This document shows, one piece after another, positions 40,730-49,615 of a stretch of DNA of 58,956 nt. Origin of the DNA: Dyella silvae (GTDB taxonomy: Bacteria; Pseudomonadota; Gammaproteobacteria; Xanthomonadales; Rhodanobacteraceae); the NCBI RefSeq assembly GCF_026421305.1, contig NZ_JAPJBQ010000013.1, forward strand, positions 1-58,956. The letters are read 5' to 3'. Position 1 is the first letter of the stretch. Each line of letters starts with the position of its first letter. Both the position numbers and the translations under genes were made by a program. The notes below the pieces were generated by a model. It made no database searches, had not been told where the DNA came from, and saw nothing but the letters and a program-made list of their open reading frames with translations.

Positions 40730-42121
40730 TCAGTGCAGCGCACGCACCCGGAAATTACGCCCCTTGATGCGTCCCGCACGCAGCCGTTCCAGTGCCTTGT
40801 TCGCCAGATCGCGGCGGATGGCGACGTAGGCGCGGGTGGCGAACACATCGATCTTGCCGATCTGCTTGGCATCCAGGCCCGCATCGCCGGTCAGTGCGCC
40901 GAGAATATCGCCGGGCCGCAGCTTGTCCTGCCGTCCGGCATCGATCACCAGCGTTCGCATCGGCGCCAGATGCAGCTGCTTGCCGCGCGGCGGGGATACT
41001 TTGAGCGGGTGCCAGGACAGGGCATGACCCATCTGCTCTTCGATATTGAGTGCCTTGGGACGCTCGCGTGGCGTGACCAGCGTGATGGCCAGACCATCTT
41101 CGCCTGCACGGCCGGTGCGTCCGACGCGATGCGTATGGGTGTCCGGATCGTGCGCGATGTCGTAGCTCACCACCAGCGGCAGCGAGGCAATGTCGAGCCC
41201 GCGTGCGGCCACGTCGGTTGCGACCAGAATGGAACAGCTGCGGTTGGCAAACTGCACCAGCACTTCGTCGCGATCGCGCTGCTCCATGTCGCCATGCAGC
41301 GCCAGTGCAGTGAAACCGCGCTTATCCAGCTCAACGGCAACGGTATCCACGTCCTTGCGCATATTGCAGAACACCAGTGCATGCTGGGCCTGCTCTTCCT
41401 TCACCTGATCTTTGCCCAGCAGCTGGGCAAGCGCGTCCATCTTTTGTGCGGGCTCCACCTCGTGGAAGCGCTGCTCGATGGTCACTTCGTCGTGCGGTGT
41501 TTCCACCGTTACTTCCACCGGATCACGCTGCAGGCGCTTGCTCACCTGACGGATCTCATCGGCATAAGTGGCGGAGAACAGCAGCGTCTGATGGTGCTTG
41601 GCGATGCGTCCGACGATGTCGTCGATGGCTTCAGAGAAACCCATGTCCAGCATGCGGTCGGCTTCGTCCAGCACCAGCACCTTGATACCGCCGCCATGCA
41701 GGCTGCCGCGCTTGAGATGTTCCTGCACGCGGCCCGGCGTACCGACCACGATATGCGGATCGTGGGTGAGCGACGCCAGCTGCGGGCCCAACGGCATGCC
41801 GCCGCACAGCGTCAGCACCTTCACATTGGGAATATGCGTCGCCAGCTTGCGGATGGATTTGCTGACCTGATCGGCCAGCTCGCGCGTGGGGCACAGCACC
41901 AGCGCCTGCAGCCGGATGGTGTCCACTGAAAGGTGCTGCAGCAACCCCAGCCCGAAGGCCGCGGTCTTGCCGCTGCCAGTCCGGGCCTGGGCGATCACGT
42001 CGCGGCCTTCCAGCATCGGTGGCAGGCTGAGCGCCTGCACCGGGGTCATTTCGGTATAGCCGAGGGTTTCCACGCTGGAGAGCAGCGCGGGCTTGAGCGG
42101 GAGCGTGCGGAAATCGGTCAT
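40730..42121 (-). CDS. dbpA: DEAD-box RNA helicase DbpA
   Basis: A 463-residue RNA helicase. Motifs in order: Q motif (GYTEMTPVQALSLP), Walker A ARTGSGKT, PTRELA, GG, TPGR, DEAD, SAT in motif III, and VATDVAARGLD plus HRVGRTGR. The C-terminal DbpA RNA-binding domain (about 385-463: DKLRPGDILGALTGDAGL; GKIDVFATRAYVAIRRDLAN) targets hairpin 92 of 23S rRNA in ribosome assembly. The start ATG at 42121 is fixed by the family N-terminus (TDFRTLPL). Single gene. Confidence 0.93.
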   Translation of the reverse strand: MTDFRTLPLKPALLSSVETLGYTEMTPVQALSLPPMLEGRDVIAQARTGSGKTAAFGLGLLQHLSVDTIRLQALVLCPTRELADQVSKSIRKLATHIPNVKVLTLCGGMPLGPQLASLTHDPHIVVGTPGRVQEHLKRGSLHGGGIKVLVLDEADRMLDMGFSEAIDDIVGRIAKHHQTLLFSATYADEIRQVSKRLQRDPVEVTVETPHDEVTIEQRFHEVEPAQKMDALAQLLGKDQVKEEQAQHALVFCNMRKDVDTVAVELDKRGFTALALHGDMEQRDRDEVLVQFANRSCSILVATDVAARGLDIASLPLVVSYDIAHDPDTHTHRVGRTGRAGEDGLAITLVTPRERPKALNIEEQMGHALSWHPLKVSPPRGKQLHLAPMRTLVIDAGRQDKLRPGDILGALTGDAGLDAKQIGKIDVFATRAYVAIRRDLANKALERLRAGRIKGRNFRVRALH

Positions 42122-42172
42122 GCGCCATGATCGCATGTGATGGGGTTGAGGTCGCGGACCGCGATTCACCGC

Positions 42173-42205
42173 ACTTCTCCCTCTCCCCAGAGGGGAGAGG
42201 GGGGG
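42173..42205. repeat. CCCTCTCCCC/GGGGAGAGGG hairpin
   Basis: CTTCTCCCTCTCCCC and GGGGAGAGGGGG, first of four copies in the window (also 42625, 44496, 58625). Confidence 0.75.
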
Positions 42206-42228
42206 ATGCTCGCGACGGCGCTGGTTTT

Positions 42229-42470
42229 CCCTCACCGTCATCCCAGCGAAGGCTGGGATCCAGTGCCTTTGCTCTTGGACCTGATCTGGCGATACCGCCA
42301 GAGTGCCGCCTACGCGGCGGGCGTTTCGACCTCCTGCCGGAGGCCGAGTCACTTTTCTTTTGCTGGCCCACGCACGCGCAGGAGCGCGTGCGAACGGCGA
42401 AGCCGGCCCGAAGGGCGCAGGGCAGGATGCCCGGAGTCAAAGAAAAGTAACCCAAAGAAAATGGCCTGAA
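42229..42470. repeat. Composite repeat region upstream of dbpA
   Basis: A half-copy of the CGTCATCCCAGC class (42229-42268) is followed by another dispersed element (about 42285-42470) whose ends contain CACTTTTCTTTTGC and AGAAAAGTAACCCAAAGAAA. The same kind of element, in variant form, lies at 58763-58956. The stretch 42122-42797 contains no gene; besides these repeats and the hairpin at 42625 I see nothing. Confidence 0.6.
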
Positions 42471-42624
42471 AGGCTCGTAGCGTCGTGTTTAATACGAGCC
42501 TTGGCGGCCTCGACAATCGGCACCTCACGATCCATCCGACACGCGGTACGGCTACACCGCAACGCGCCACAGCGGAGAGGACTTAAAGCGCAGCATGCTG
42601 GTGCTCTCGGTGTTTCGCGAGATA

Positions 42625-42670
42625 CCCCACTTCTCCCTCTCCCCTCCGGGGAGAGGGCCGGGGTGAGGGG
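42625..42670. repeat. CCCTCTCCCC/GGGGAGAGGG hairpin with GGGGTGAGGGG tail
   Basis: CTCCCTCTCCCCTCC/GGGGAGAGGG followed by CCGGGGTGAGGGG. Second copy of this class. Confidence 0.75.
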
Positions 42671-42734
42671 TCATTCTTGCGATCCGGCTCATCCATGCAT
42701 CCCGAGATATCAGCCCTTCAGCGCGCCAAAAAAG

Positions 42735-42765
42735 AAACCCCTGCGCTGTTCAGGCACAGGGGTTT
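42735..42765 (-). terminator. Terminator of the sugar porter gene
   Basis: AAACCCCTG / CAGGGGTTT stem; on the minus strand it continues into CTTTTTTGG. Classic intrinsic terminator. Confidence 0.85.
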
Positions 42766-42797
42766 GAGGCGGGCGAACGGAATGCAAGCGAGGGCTC

Positions 42798-44237
42798 TCA
42801 ACCCCGCATATCTTCCAGCTCCATACCCTTCGTTTCACGCACCGACATCACCACAAACACCAGCGATATCAGGGCGAACAGCGCGTACAGGCCATAGGCG
42901 AACGACAGGCCCACCTGGGCCAGCGCGGGGAAGGTGGCCGTGATGGCGAAGTTGGCCAGCCACTGGGCGGAGGCCGCGACGGCCAGCGCGATAGCGCGAA
43001 TGCGGTTGGGGAACATCTCGCCCAGCAGCACCCACACCATCGGGCCCCAGCTCATGCCAAAGAACACCACGTAGGCATTGGCGGCGACCAGCGCCACGTA
43101 GTTCCACGGTGTGGGCAGGGAGAGGTTTTCGCCGCTGCCGGTAGCCAGAGAGAAGCACCAGGCCATCAGGCCCAGTGTGACGGCCATGCCGGCCGAGCCA
43201 ATCACCAGCAGCGGCTTGCGGCCGATGCGGTCAACCAGGGCGATCGCCACCAGCGTCACCAGCACGTTCACCACGGACGTGGCGACGGTGATGGAGAACG
43301 AGTCCGCCTCGCTGAAGCCCACCGAATGCCACAGCGTGTTGGAGTAGTAGAAGATGACGTTGATGCCCACGAATTGCTGGAACACCGACAACAGGATGCC
43401 AACCCACACCACTGGCAACAGCCCCAGGCGCGGGCCGCGCAAATCACGCAGGCGCGGGCGGTATTCGGAACGCAGGCTTTGCTCGATGTCCTGCAGTTTG
43501 GTGTCCAGTGCTGCTTCGTTGTGGATATCGAGCACCTTGCGCAGCACTTCACGTGCTTCAGGCAGGCGGCCCTTGGCCACCAGATGGCGCGGCGATTCGG
43601 GGACGCCCAGCACCAGCGAGCCATAGATCAGCGCAGGCACCACGGCGACGAGAAACATCCAGCGCCATGCGGCCAGCCCGAGCCACAGCGGCTGCGAAGC
43701 GCCGCCGGCAGAACCGGCCAGCCATGCGTCACTCAGCAGCGCCGCGAAAATACCGAGCACGATAGCGAGCTGTTGCAATGAGCCCAGCCGTCCGCGCACC
43801 TGTGCAGGCGATACTTCGGCGATGTAGGTCGGTGCGATCACCGACGCCATACCCACGCCCACGCCACCGATCAGGCGCCAGAAGATCAGGCTGCCCACGC
43901 TGCTGACGAGGCCCGCGCCCAGTGCGCTCGCGGCCAGAAACAGCGCCGCCACTTGCATGCTGCGTACGCGGCCCAGACGATCCGCCAACGGGCCGGCATA
44001 CCAGGCGCCTACCGCCGAGCCGAGCAGCGCGCACGACACGGCAAAGCCGATTCGGCCCGCGTCGAGACCAAAGTTGCCGCGTACGGCATCGACCGCGCCG
44101 TTGATCACCGCGGTGTCGAAACCGAACAGGAAACCGCCCAGTGCGGCGGCGGCGGCGATCAGCACGACACGCGCTGTAGCGTGTTGCCCAAGGTCGTCGA
44201 CGGCGTTCTTCGGCGCCGATGTGGAATTCAGATTCAT
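42798..44237 (-). CDS. MFS sugar porter
   Basis: A 479-residue member of the sugar porter family with 12 membrane helices. Signature features: GFLFGFDTAVINGA in helix 1, PLADRLGRV (RxGR loop), PESPRHLVAKGR after helix 6, QQFVGINVIFYYSNTLW in helix 7, DRIGRKPLL between helices 8 and 9, and the C-terminal ETKGMELEDM. These place it near GalP/XylE/AraE-type proton symporters for monosaccharides. Monocistronic with a strong terminator. A weak dyad upstream (44393-44411) resembles a LacI-type operator; the sugar cannot be predicted. Confidence 0.92.
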   Translation of the reverse strand: MNLNSTSAPKNAVDDLGQHATARVVLIAAAAALGGFLFGFDTAVINGAVDAVRGNFGLDAGRIGFAVSCALLGSAVGAWYAGPLADRLGRVRSMQVAALFLAASALGAGLVSSVGSLIFWRLIGGVGVGMASVIAPTYIAEVSPAQVRGRLGSLQQLAIVLGIFAALLSDAWLAGSAGGASQPLWLGLAAWRWMFLVAVVPALIYGSLVLGVPESPRHLVAKGRLPEAREVLRKVLDIHNEAALDTKLQDIEQSLRSEYRPRLRDLRGPRLGLLPVVWVGILLSVFQQFVGINVIFYYSNTLWHSVGFSEADSFSITVATSVVNVLVTLVAIALVDRIGRKPLLVIGSAGMAVTLGLMAWCFSLATGSGENLSLPTPWNYVALVAANAYVVFFGMSWGPMVWVLLGEMFPNRIRAIALAVAASAQWLANFAITATFPALAQVGLSFAYGLYALFALISLVFVVMSVRETKGMELEDMRG

Positions 44238-44392
44238 TGCCTCTCCCCAATCCAGAGTCCGGCGATTCTGCGCTGGCGGTGCCGGTTGTTCGAAGTGAAT
44301 ACGTATGCACCAGAGGGGAGGTGATGTCGAGCGGTGGGTGGTTTTGTGGCGATTTGTGCAGGTGCGTTATTGGATCGGTGGCCCGTTGTCGC

Positions 44393-44411
44393 TTCAAACG
44401 TAGCGTTTCAA
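44393..44411. promoter_or_regulatory. Possible operator upstream of sugar porter
   Basis: TTCAAACG-TAG-CGTTTCAA is an imperfect dyad about 160 bases upstream of the porter start. The gap 44238-44558 shows nothing else except the hairpin at 44496. Confidence 0.25.
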
Positions 44412-44495
44412 TGAATGCGAGTCGGCGTAAGTGGCGCGCTGCAGCACGTTTTGCCGTTGATCGCGAAAATCCTGAAGAGGGTGTCGCAAGATTGG

Positions 44496-44538
44496 CCCCT
44501 CACCCCAGCCCTCTCCCCGGAGGGGAGAGGGAGAAGTG
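44496..44538. repeat. CCCTCTCCCC/GGGGAGAGGG hairpin
   Basis: CCCCTCACCCCAGCCCTCTC then CCCGGAGGGGAGAGGG, inverted relative to the copy at 42625. It follows rluF and may terminate it. Confidence 0.75.
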
Positions 44539-44558
44539 TGGTGTAGCGCCAAAGCGCA

Positions 44559-45278
44559 CTACCACTGCGTGCGGTTGGGCAGCAGGCCCTTCAGTTCTGC
44601 GTCGGTGAGATTGCGCCACTGGCCGGGCTTCAGATGCCCCAACTTCACATTGACGACGCGCACGCGCCGCAACTGCGTCACGCGATAACCAAACGCTGCC
44701 GCCATCAAACGAATCTGCCGGTTCAGACCCTGCGTAAGAATGATCGCGAAGCCAAACTTGGCGATCTTGCGCACCTTGCACGGCTTGGTCATCTGCCCGT
44801 GAATGCGCACGCCACGCGCCATGCCCGCGAGAAACTCGTCGGTAACGGCCTTGTTCACCGCCACGAGATATTCCTTCTCGTGGTTGTTCTCCGTGCGCAG
44901 AATCTCGTTGACGATATCGCCGTTGCTGGTCAGCAGAATCAGCCCTTCGGAATCCTTGTCCAGGCGCCCGATGGGAAAGACGCGTTGCTGGTGGTCGACA
45001 AAGTCGACGATGTTGTCCTTCACCGTCTGGTCGGTGGTGCAGGTCACGCCCACCGGCTTGTTGAGCGCGATATAGACCGCGCGCTTCGCCGATGGCGTGG
45101 CGGCCAGGATGCGCGCCTTGACGATCTCGCCGTCTACGCGCACCTCGTCACCCTCCAGCGCTTTGGCGCCGGTGGTGACGACTTCGCCATTGATGGTGAC
45201 GCGGCCGGCCAGCAGCAGCTCGTCCGCCTCGCGGCGGGAGCAGATGCCGGCTTCGCTGATGTATTTGTTTACACGCAT
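44559..45278 (-). CDS. rluF: 23S rRNA pseudouridine synthase RluF
   Basis: A 239-residue RsuA/RluB/E/F-type pseudouridine synthase. The S4 RNA-binding domain is at the N-terminus (MRVNKYISEAGICSRREADE), and the catalytic Asp lies in FPIGRLDKDSEGLILLTSNG. Features specific for RluF are present: NIVDFVDHQQRVFPI, NHEKEYLVAV, GMARGVRIHGQMTKPCKVRK and QGLNRQIRLMAAAFGY. RluF modifies U2604 of 23S rRNA. Full length and intact. Confidence 0.9.
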   Translation of the reverse strand: MRVNKYISEAGICSRREADELLLAGRVTINGEVVTTGAKALEGDEVRVDGEIVKARILAATPSAKRAVYIALNKPVGVTCTTDQTVKDNIVDFVDHQQRVFPIGRLDKDSEGLILLTSNGDIVNEILRTENNHEKEYLVAVNKAVTDEFLAGMARGVRIHGQMTKPCKVRKIAKFGFAIILTQGLNRQIRLMAAAFGYRVTQLRRVRVVNVKLGHLKPGQWRNLTDAELKGLLPNRTQW

Positions 45279-45290
45279 GGAAGAGCTAAG

Positions 45291-45350
45291 AGTGAGTGGA
45301 GAGGAGTGAGTAGTGAGAGAGAGCTTTCCTCTCGTTTCTCACTTATCTTC
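45291..45350. repeat. GAGTGAGAAGTGAGG-type inverted repeat, second copy
   Basis: AGTGAGTGGAGAGGAGTGAG at the left and CTCTCGTTTCTCACTTATC at the right, related to 26885-26952. It lies between the ABC permease end and rluF. Confidence 0.6.
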
Positions 45351-45364
45351 CCTGTTTTCTGCCT

Positions 45365-46138
45365 TTAAGAGCGTAGCCCGATGCCGCGCTTGAGCAGGTT
45401 CAGCGCCACGGCGGTAAGGCCAATCACGAAGGCCAGCATCACCGCAAACGCCACGCCGATATTCACATCGCTCACGCCAAGCACGCCGAAGCGGAACGCG
45501 TTCACCATGTACAGAATCGGGTTGATCATCGAGATGCTGCGCCACGGTTCACCCAGCAGGTCCACCGAGTAGAACACGCCGCCGAGGTAGGTCAGCGGGG
45601 TGAGCACGAAGGTGGGGACCAGGGCGATGTCGTCGAACTTCTTGGCGAATATCGCGTTGACGAAGCCGGCCAGCGAGAACACGGTGGCGCCCATCAGCAC
45701 CGACAGGAAGGTGATGACCGGGTGCGCTACATGCAGGTCGGTGAAGAACAAGGCGATCAACAGCACCAGCGCACCGACCACCAGACCGCGGGTTACGGCA
45801 CCGGTCACGTAGCCGAGCAGAATCACCCAGTTGGGCATTGGCGACACCAGCATTTCTTCCACGGCACGGCTGAACTTGGCACCGAAAAACGAGCTGGAGA
45901 TGTTGCCGTAGCTGTTGGTGATGATGCTCATCATCACCAGGCCCGGCACGATGTACTGCATGTAGGTGAAGCCATGCATCTGGCCGATGCGGCTGCCGAT
46001 CAGCTTGCCGAAGATCACGAAGTACAGCGTCATCGTGATCGCAGGCGGAATCAGCGTCTGCGTCCAGATGCGCATGATGCGCACGATTTCGCGCCGGACA
46101 ATGGTGTTCAGCGCGACGATATTGGCGGTGCTGTTCAT
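45365..46138 (-). CDS. ABC-2 type permease (YadH-like)
   Basis: A 257-residue permease with six membrane helices and the ABC-2 signature region (GASFFGAKFSRAVEEMLVSP-like segment: SSFFGAKFSRAVEEMLVSPM). It matches YadH-type exporters closely (MHGFTYMQYIVPGLVMMSII; GGVFYSVDLLGEPWRSISM). Its ATG overlaps the stop of the ATPase gene by 4 bases, so both make one exporter. The substrate is unknown. Confidence 0.88.
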   Translation of the reverse strand: MNSTANIVALNTIVRREIVRIMRIWTQTLIPPAITMTLYFVIFGKLIGSRIGQMHGFTYMQYIVPGLVMMSIITNSYGNISSSFFGAKFSRAVEEMLVSPMPNWVILLGYVTGAVTRGLVVGALVLLIALFFTDLHVAHPVITFLSVLMGATVFSLAGFVNAIFAKKFDDIALVPTFVLTPLTYLGGVFYSVDLLGEPWRSISMINPILYMVNAFRFGVLGVSDVNIGVAFAVMLAFVIGLTAVALNLLKRGIGLRS

Positions 46139-47094
46139 GCCACCTTCTCCACGTTTTCCTTGGTGCTACGGCCGTTTTCCACCAGACGCACGAACAATTC
46201 CTCCAGGCGGTTGGTCTTGTTGCGCATCGAGGTCACCGTCATGCCGCGCTCGCTCAGGCTGGCGAACAGCGAATTGAGGTCGTGTGAGCGCGACATTTCC
46301 ACTTCAAGGGTGTGCTCGTCGAGGCGGCGCAGCGTGATGCCGGGAATCACAGGGAGTTCGGCGGGCACGTGGGCGATGTCCAGCACAAAGGTTTCCACGT
46401 CCAGCGTGGCCAGCAGGCGCTTCATCGACGTGTTTTCCACGATGGTGCCGTGGTCGATGATGGCGATGTTGCGGCAGAGCTGTTCGGCTTCTTCCAGGTA
46501 ATGCGTAGTGAGGATCACCGTGGTGCCGGCGGCATTGATGCCGCTGACGAACTGCCACATGGAGCGGCGGATTTCGATATCCACGCCAGCGGTGGGCTCA
46601 TCGAGAATGAGCAACTTCGGCTCGTTCATCATGGCGCGGGCGATCATGAGACGACGCTTCATACCGCCGGAGAGCATACGGGCCTGATGCTGCGCCTTAT
46701 CCCACAGACGCAGCTCTTTGAGGTACTTCTCGGCGCGTTCGGCGGCGATCTTCCGCGGAATGCCGTAGAAACCGGCCTCATTCACGCAGATGTCGAACGG
46801 CTTTTCGAACTGGTTGAAGTTGATTTCCTGCGGCACCAGGCCAATAAGCTGCATGGCCTTGCCGCGCTGTTTGTTCACCGATACGCCAAAGACCTGCGCA
46901 TCGCCGCTGGTGGCGTTCACCAGCGAGGAGAGAATGCCGATGAGGGTGGATTTGCCAGCGCCGTTGGGGCCGAGCAGGGCGAAAAAGTCGCCGGGCTGGA
47001 CCGTGAGACTGATGCCTTTGAGAGCTTCGACGCCGTTGCTATAGGTCTTGCGCAGGTTATCGACGACCAGCGCGGGAGTGGGACTTGGGGACAT
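46135..47094 (-). CDS. ABC transporter ATPase (YadG-like)
   Basis: A 319-residue ATPase: Walker A GPNGAGKST, Q-loop VPQEINFNQFE, signature LSGGMKRRL, Walker B LLILDEPTAGVD and the switch His in TTHYLEEAEQL. The C-terminal 80 residues form the extra domain seen in YadG/DrrA-type exporters (TLEVEMSRSHDLNSLFASL). The start at 47094 (MSPSPTP) is chosen by family length. Paired with the downstream permease; divergent from ferredoxin-NADP reductase. Confidence 0.9.
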   Translation of the reverse strand: MSPSPTPALVVDNLRKTYSNGVEALKGISLTVQPGDFFALLGPNGAGKSTLIGILSSLVNATSGDAQVFGVSVNKQRGKAMQLIGLVPQEINFNQFEKPFDICVNEAGFYGIPRKIAAERAEKYLKELRLWDKAQHQARMLSGGMKRRLMIARAMMNEPKLLILDEPTAGVDIEIRRSMWQFVSGINAAGTTVILTTHYLEEAEQLCRNIAIIDHGTIVENTSMKRLLATLDVETFVLDIAHVPAELPVIPGITLRRLDEHTLEVEMSRSHDLNSLFASLSERGMTVTSMRNKTNRLEELFVRLVENGRSTKENVEKVA

Positions 47095-47188
47095 GGGCTG
47101 CACCGGAGGGGCTAGCCCCTTATTATACGTGGCTTGCCCAGCCCGTCCGTTCCGATGTGGCGGCCACACTGTTTCTCCCGGAATACCC

Positions 47189-47932
47189 ATGGCAGACCAC
47201 TTTCAGCTCCGTCTCGTCGACAGCACCATGCTGGCGCCCACCGTGCGGCACCTGGCGTTCGAGCGCGCAGACGGACAGCCGCTGGCCTTTGTGCCGGGGC
47301 AGTTCCTGCAGATCCACTTCCACTACGACGATGGCACGGCCACCAAGCGCAGTTATTCGGTGGGCACGGTCGGTGACGGCACCTCGCCGGTGCAGCGCAT
47401 CGAAATCGCGGTGAGCTATGTGGAAGGCGGTGCCGCCACCAAGTTGTTGAGTGAGCTGCCCATCGGCGGTGAGATCAGCGCCAGCGGCCCCTACGGCCGG
47501 TTCTGCCTGCAGGCGGGCGACACCAACAAGCGTTACCTGCTGTTGGCCACCGGTACGGGCGTCACGCCGTATCGCGCCATGCTTCCGCAGATTGCTGAAC
47601 TGGTGAAGCAGGGTCGCGAAGTGGTGCTGCTGTATGGCGCGCGCAACGAAGTGGAATTGCTCTACGGCGAGGAGTTCGAAGCGTTCGCACAGGCCCATCC
47701 GGGCTTCAGCTTCCATGGCTGCCTGAGCCGCCAGCCCCGTGCCAGGCCGCGCCCGAGCGACCGCCAGGGCCACGTGCAGAACGTGCTGGCCGAGCTGGCC
47801 CCGAGCGCCGAGCGCGATATCGCCTACCTGTGCGGCAACCCCAACATGGTCGACGCCGCTTTCGCGGCCTTCAAGGAATTCGGCCTGCCGGTGGCGCATA
47901 TCCGCCGCGAGAAGTACATCTCCTCGCGTTAA
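47189..47932 (+). CDS. fpr: Ferredoxin/flavodoxin-NADP+ reductase
   Basis: A 247-residue FAD-dependent reductase. The FAD-binding motif is TKRSYSVGTV (RxYS), followed by GPYGRFCLQ, and the NADP-binding site LLATGTGVTPYRAML with the end strand LCGNPNMVDAAF. The C-terminus VAHIRREKYISSR is typical of bacterial Fpr. It moves electrons between NADPH and ferredoxin or flavodoxin, often in oxidative stress defence. ATG at 47189. Gene symbol by family match; other close FNR-like paralogues are possible. Confidence 0.85.
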   Translation: MADHFQLRLVDSTMLAPTVRHLAFERADGQPLAFVPGQFLQIHFHYDDGTATKRSYSVGTVGDGTSPVQRIEIAVSYVEGGAATKLLSELPIGGEISASGPYGRFCLQAGDTNKRYLLLATGTGVTPYRAMLPQIAELVKQGREVVLLYGARNEVELLYGEEFEAFAQAHPGFSFHGCLSRQPRARPRPSDRQGHVQNVLAELAPSAERDIAYLCGNPNMVDAAFAAFKEFGLPVAHIRREKYISSR

Positions 47933-48066
47933 ACGACCTGGGGCCGCTGGCTTAACGCGGCCCGAACGCACCACTTAAGTTCCGCCCGTCTGGGCCGCTA
48001 ACCCGGCAGCCCAGCCCCGCCTTTTCTTTCCAGAACAGCCCTTTCCCGCCCGCAGGCGGCCGAAAG

Positions 48067-48082
48067 TGTGATTCGGCTCACA
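48067..48082. promoter_or_regulatory. CRP/Clp binding site, upstream
   Basis: TGTGATTCGGCTCACA is a perfect match to the CRP consensus TGTGA-N6-TCACA. Confidence 0.85.
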
Positions 48083-48088
48083 TGAAAA

Positions 48089-48104
48089 TGTGATCTGGTT
48101 CACA
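48089..48104. promoter_or_regulatory. CRP/Clp binding site, downstream
   Basis: TGTGATCTGGTTCACA, second perfect TGTGA-N6-TCACA site, with its centre 22 bases from the first, i.e. on the same face of the helix. It lies about 105 bases upstream of the next start codon. Confidence 0.85.
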
Positions 48105-48208
48105 TGGCCGAGACGTGCCCGGCGTTCCGATATCAAGCCTCGGGGACTCACGCCGATAGATCCCATCAGGTACCCCTTTTTCCGTAGGGGGTGCGGGAAG
48201 GGGCACTT

Positions 48209-48538
48209 ATGAAGGGCTGGATTCGCTGGACCTGGACGGGTTGTTGCGTAGTCGCCTTGGCGCTCGGTGGGCCGTTGGCGCACGCAGAAGGTGGCCGCAT
48301 AACCTTTTCAGGTCAGATCGTGACATCGACGTGCGAGCTGTCAGCGGGCGGCGTGCCGGGTATGGGTTCGTCGAGAAGCAGCTGCGGCGAGGTGGGAACC
48401 GCACCGCCCTCTTCGTTTTATCGGCAAAGCGTGGTTCCGCTTGAGGGCGAAGTGCTGATGCAGGACCGGCTTCTCGCTTATCTCGTCAACTATGCTGGCG
48501 CCGAAAACGCTCGTCTGATCGTGCGCGCGTACGACTAA
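48209..48538 (+). CDS. Short exported pilin-like protein
   Basis: A 109-residue protein with a signal peptide (about 1-26, ending AHA). The mature start GGRITFSGQIVTSTCEL matches the first strand of type 1 pilin domains (compare SDGQITFSGNVNASTCTI in the major pilin of the same cluster), and a second Cys (SRSSCGE) could close the usual pilin disulfide. It is only about 83 residues when mature, shorter than pilins (about 150), and I see no full C-terminal beta-zipper strand. It is convergent with the fimbrial operon and has its own CRP/Clp-regulated upstream region. Possibly a pilus terminator or a regulator of assembly; that is a guess. Confidence 0.7.
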   Translation: MKGWIRWTWTGCCVVALALGGPLAHAEGGRITFSGQIVTSTCELSAGGVPGMGSSRSSCGEVGTAPPSSFYRQSVVPLEGEVLMQDRLLAYLVNYAGAENARLIVRAYD

Positions 48539-48550
48539 AGCCAACGGGCT

Positions 48551-49615
48551 CTATTTGTAGGACATGGTGAAGGTCGCCGTCGCACAGACGGGCCCCGCGC
48601 TCACCGGCGTGGCTGTCTGGTAGTACTGGGCATAGTACGGAATGGTCAGCGTGCCATCGGGCGAATTGCCCAGCGACTGCGCCTGCGAGAACGACATCGG
48701 GGTGTAGTCGCTCTGAAGCACCTGCACGCCGACGTTTTTCGCTGGCGTCTGTGAACTGCTGGGGCAGGCGGCGCTCGACGAAAGCACACCAAGGGTGCTC
48801 GACCACGTCGTGGAAGAGCTCATGCTCATCGAGAGCTTGGCGCCTGTCGAGCACTGATAGGTGAGGTTGAACGGCGTCGTTCCCGCCACGCTTCCGGTGC
48901 CGCGCAACGCGTTGGTCGAGATGGTCGGCAGCGTTACCGCCAGCACGTTCTGATTGCCGATGTTGAGCGAACAGGCCGCCGATGTAATCGACGTCGAGTT
49001 CACGGAAACGGTGGTGATGGGCCCCACGCTGGCGGTGATGCCGTAGATGTACCAATAGAAGCGCAGCAGCTGGTTGATCTTGGGCACTGTGCCCGCGCTG
49101 ACCGTCGTGCCAGTCTTGATCAACTGGGCGGTCAACGTGACGGTGACGCTGCTGTTGGGATAAGTGATGGTCGCCGCTTCCCAGCCACGCGTAGAACCGG
49201 GGCCGCAGCGCAGACAGGCGTTGTCCGAGGCCTGCACCGGTGTCGCCGTAAGTTGCAACGAGACACCGCTCTTGCTGGTACTGAACATGATGCCGCCGCC
49301 AGTTGGCGGATCGTTGGCCGTGTCAATGGCGGCCAGATCGCCGGCCTGGAAGGTGACCGTCTGACCAAAGGTCGACGAGTCGTAGGGCAGACCTGTGCAG
49401 GTGAACGTGGCGGTGACCTGCGTCGGCGGCCCCAACGGTGCGCCCTGCGGCGTGTTGCTGGAGACCGTGACGCTGGGCAGAGTAATCGGCAGGGTGCTTG
49501 GCCCTGAGCACGACACGGCCGCCAGCGCGCCCGGTGCCCACACTGTTGACAGCACGAGGCATCCGAGCAGGGCGAGCCAGCGCATGGGACGTGCAGTCCT
49601 CCGTCGGGATGGCAT
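48551..49615 (-). CDS. Fimbrial tip adhesin
   Basis: A 354-residue two-domain adhesin with a signal peptide (about 1-32, ending GALA). The N-terminal receptor-binding domain (about 33-215) is unlike known FimH; the C-terminal pilin domain (about 220-354) begins with ITSAACSLNIGNQNVLAVTL and ends in the donor strand PVCATATFTMSYK, which is typical of pilus subunits. The start ATG at 49615 overlaps the usher stop (TGATG). Last gene of the leftward fimbrial operon, which is usual for tip adhesins. Confidence 0.82.
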   Translation of the reverse strand: MPSRRRTARPMRWLALLGCLVLSTVWAPGALAAVSCSGPSTLPITLPSVTVSSNTPQGAPLGPPTQVTATFTCTGLPYDSSTFGQTVTFQAGDLAAIDTANDPPTGGGIMFSTSKSGVSLQLTATPVQASDNACLRCGPGSTRGWEAATITYPNSSVTVTLTAQLIKTGTTVSAGTVPKINQLLRFYWYIYGITASVGPITTVSVNSTSITSAACSLNIGNQNVLAVTLPTISTNALRGTGSVAGTTPFNLTYQCSTGAKLSMSMSSSTTWSSTLGVLSSSAACPSSSQTPAKNVGVQVLQSDYTPMSFSQAQSLGNSPDGTLTIPYYAQYYQTATPVSAGPVCATATFTMSYK

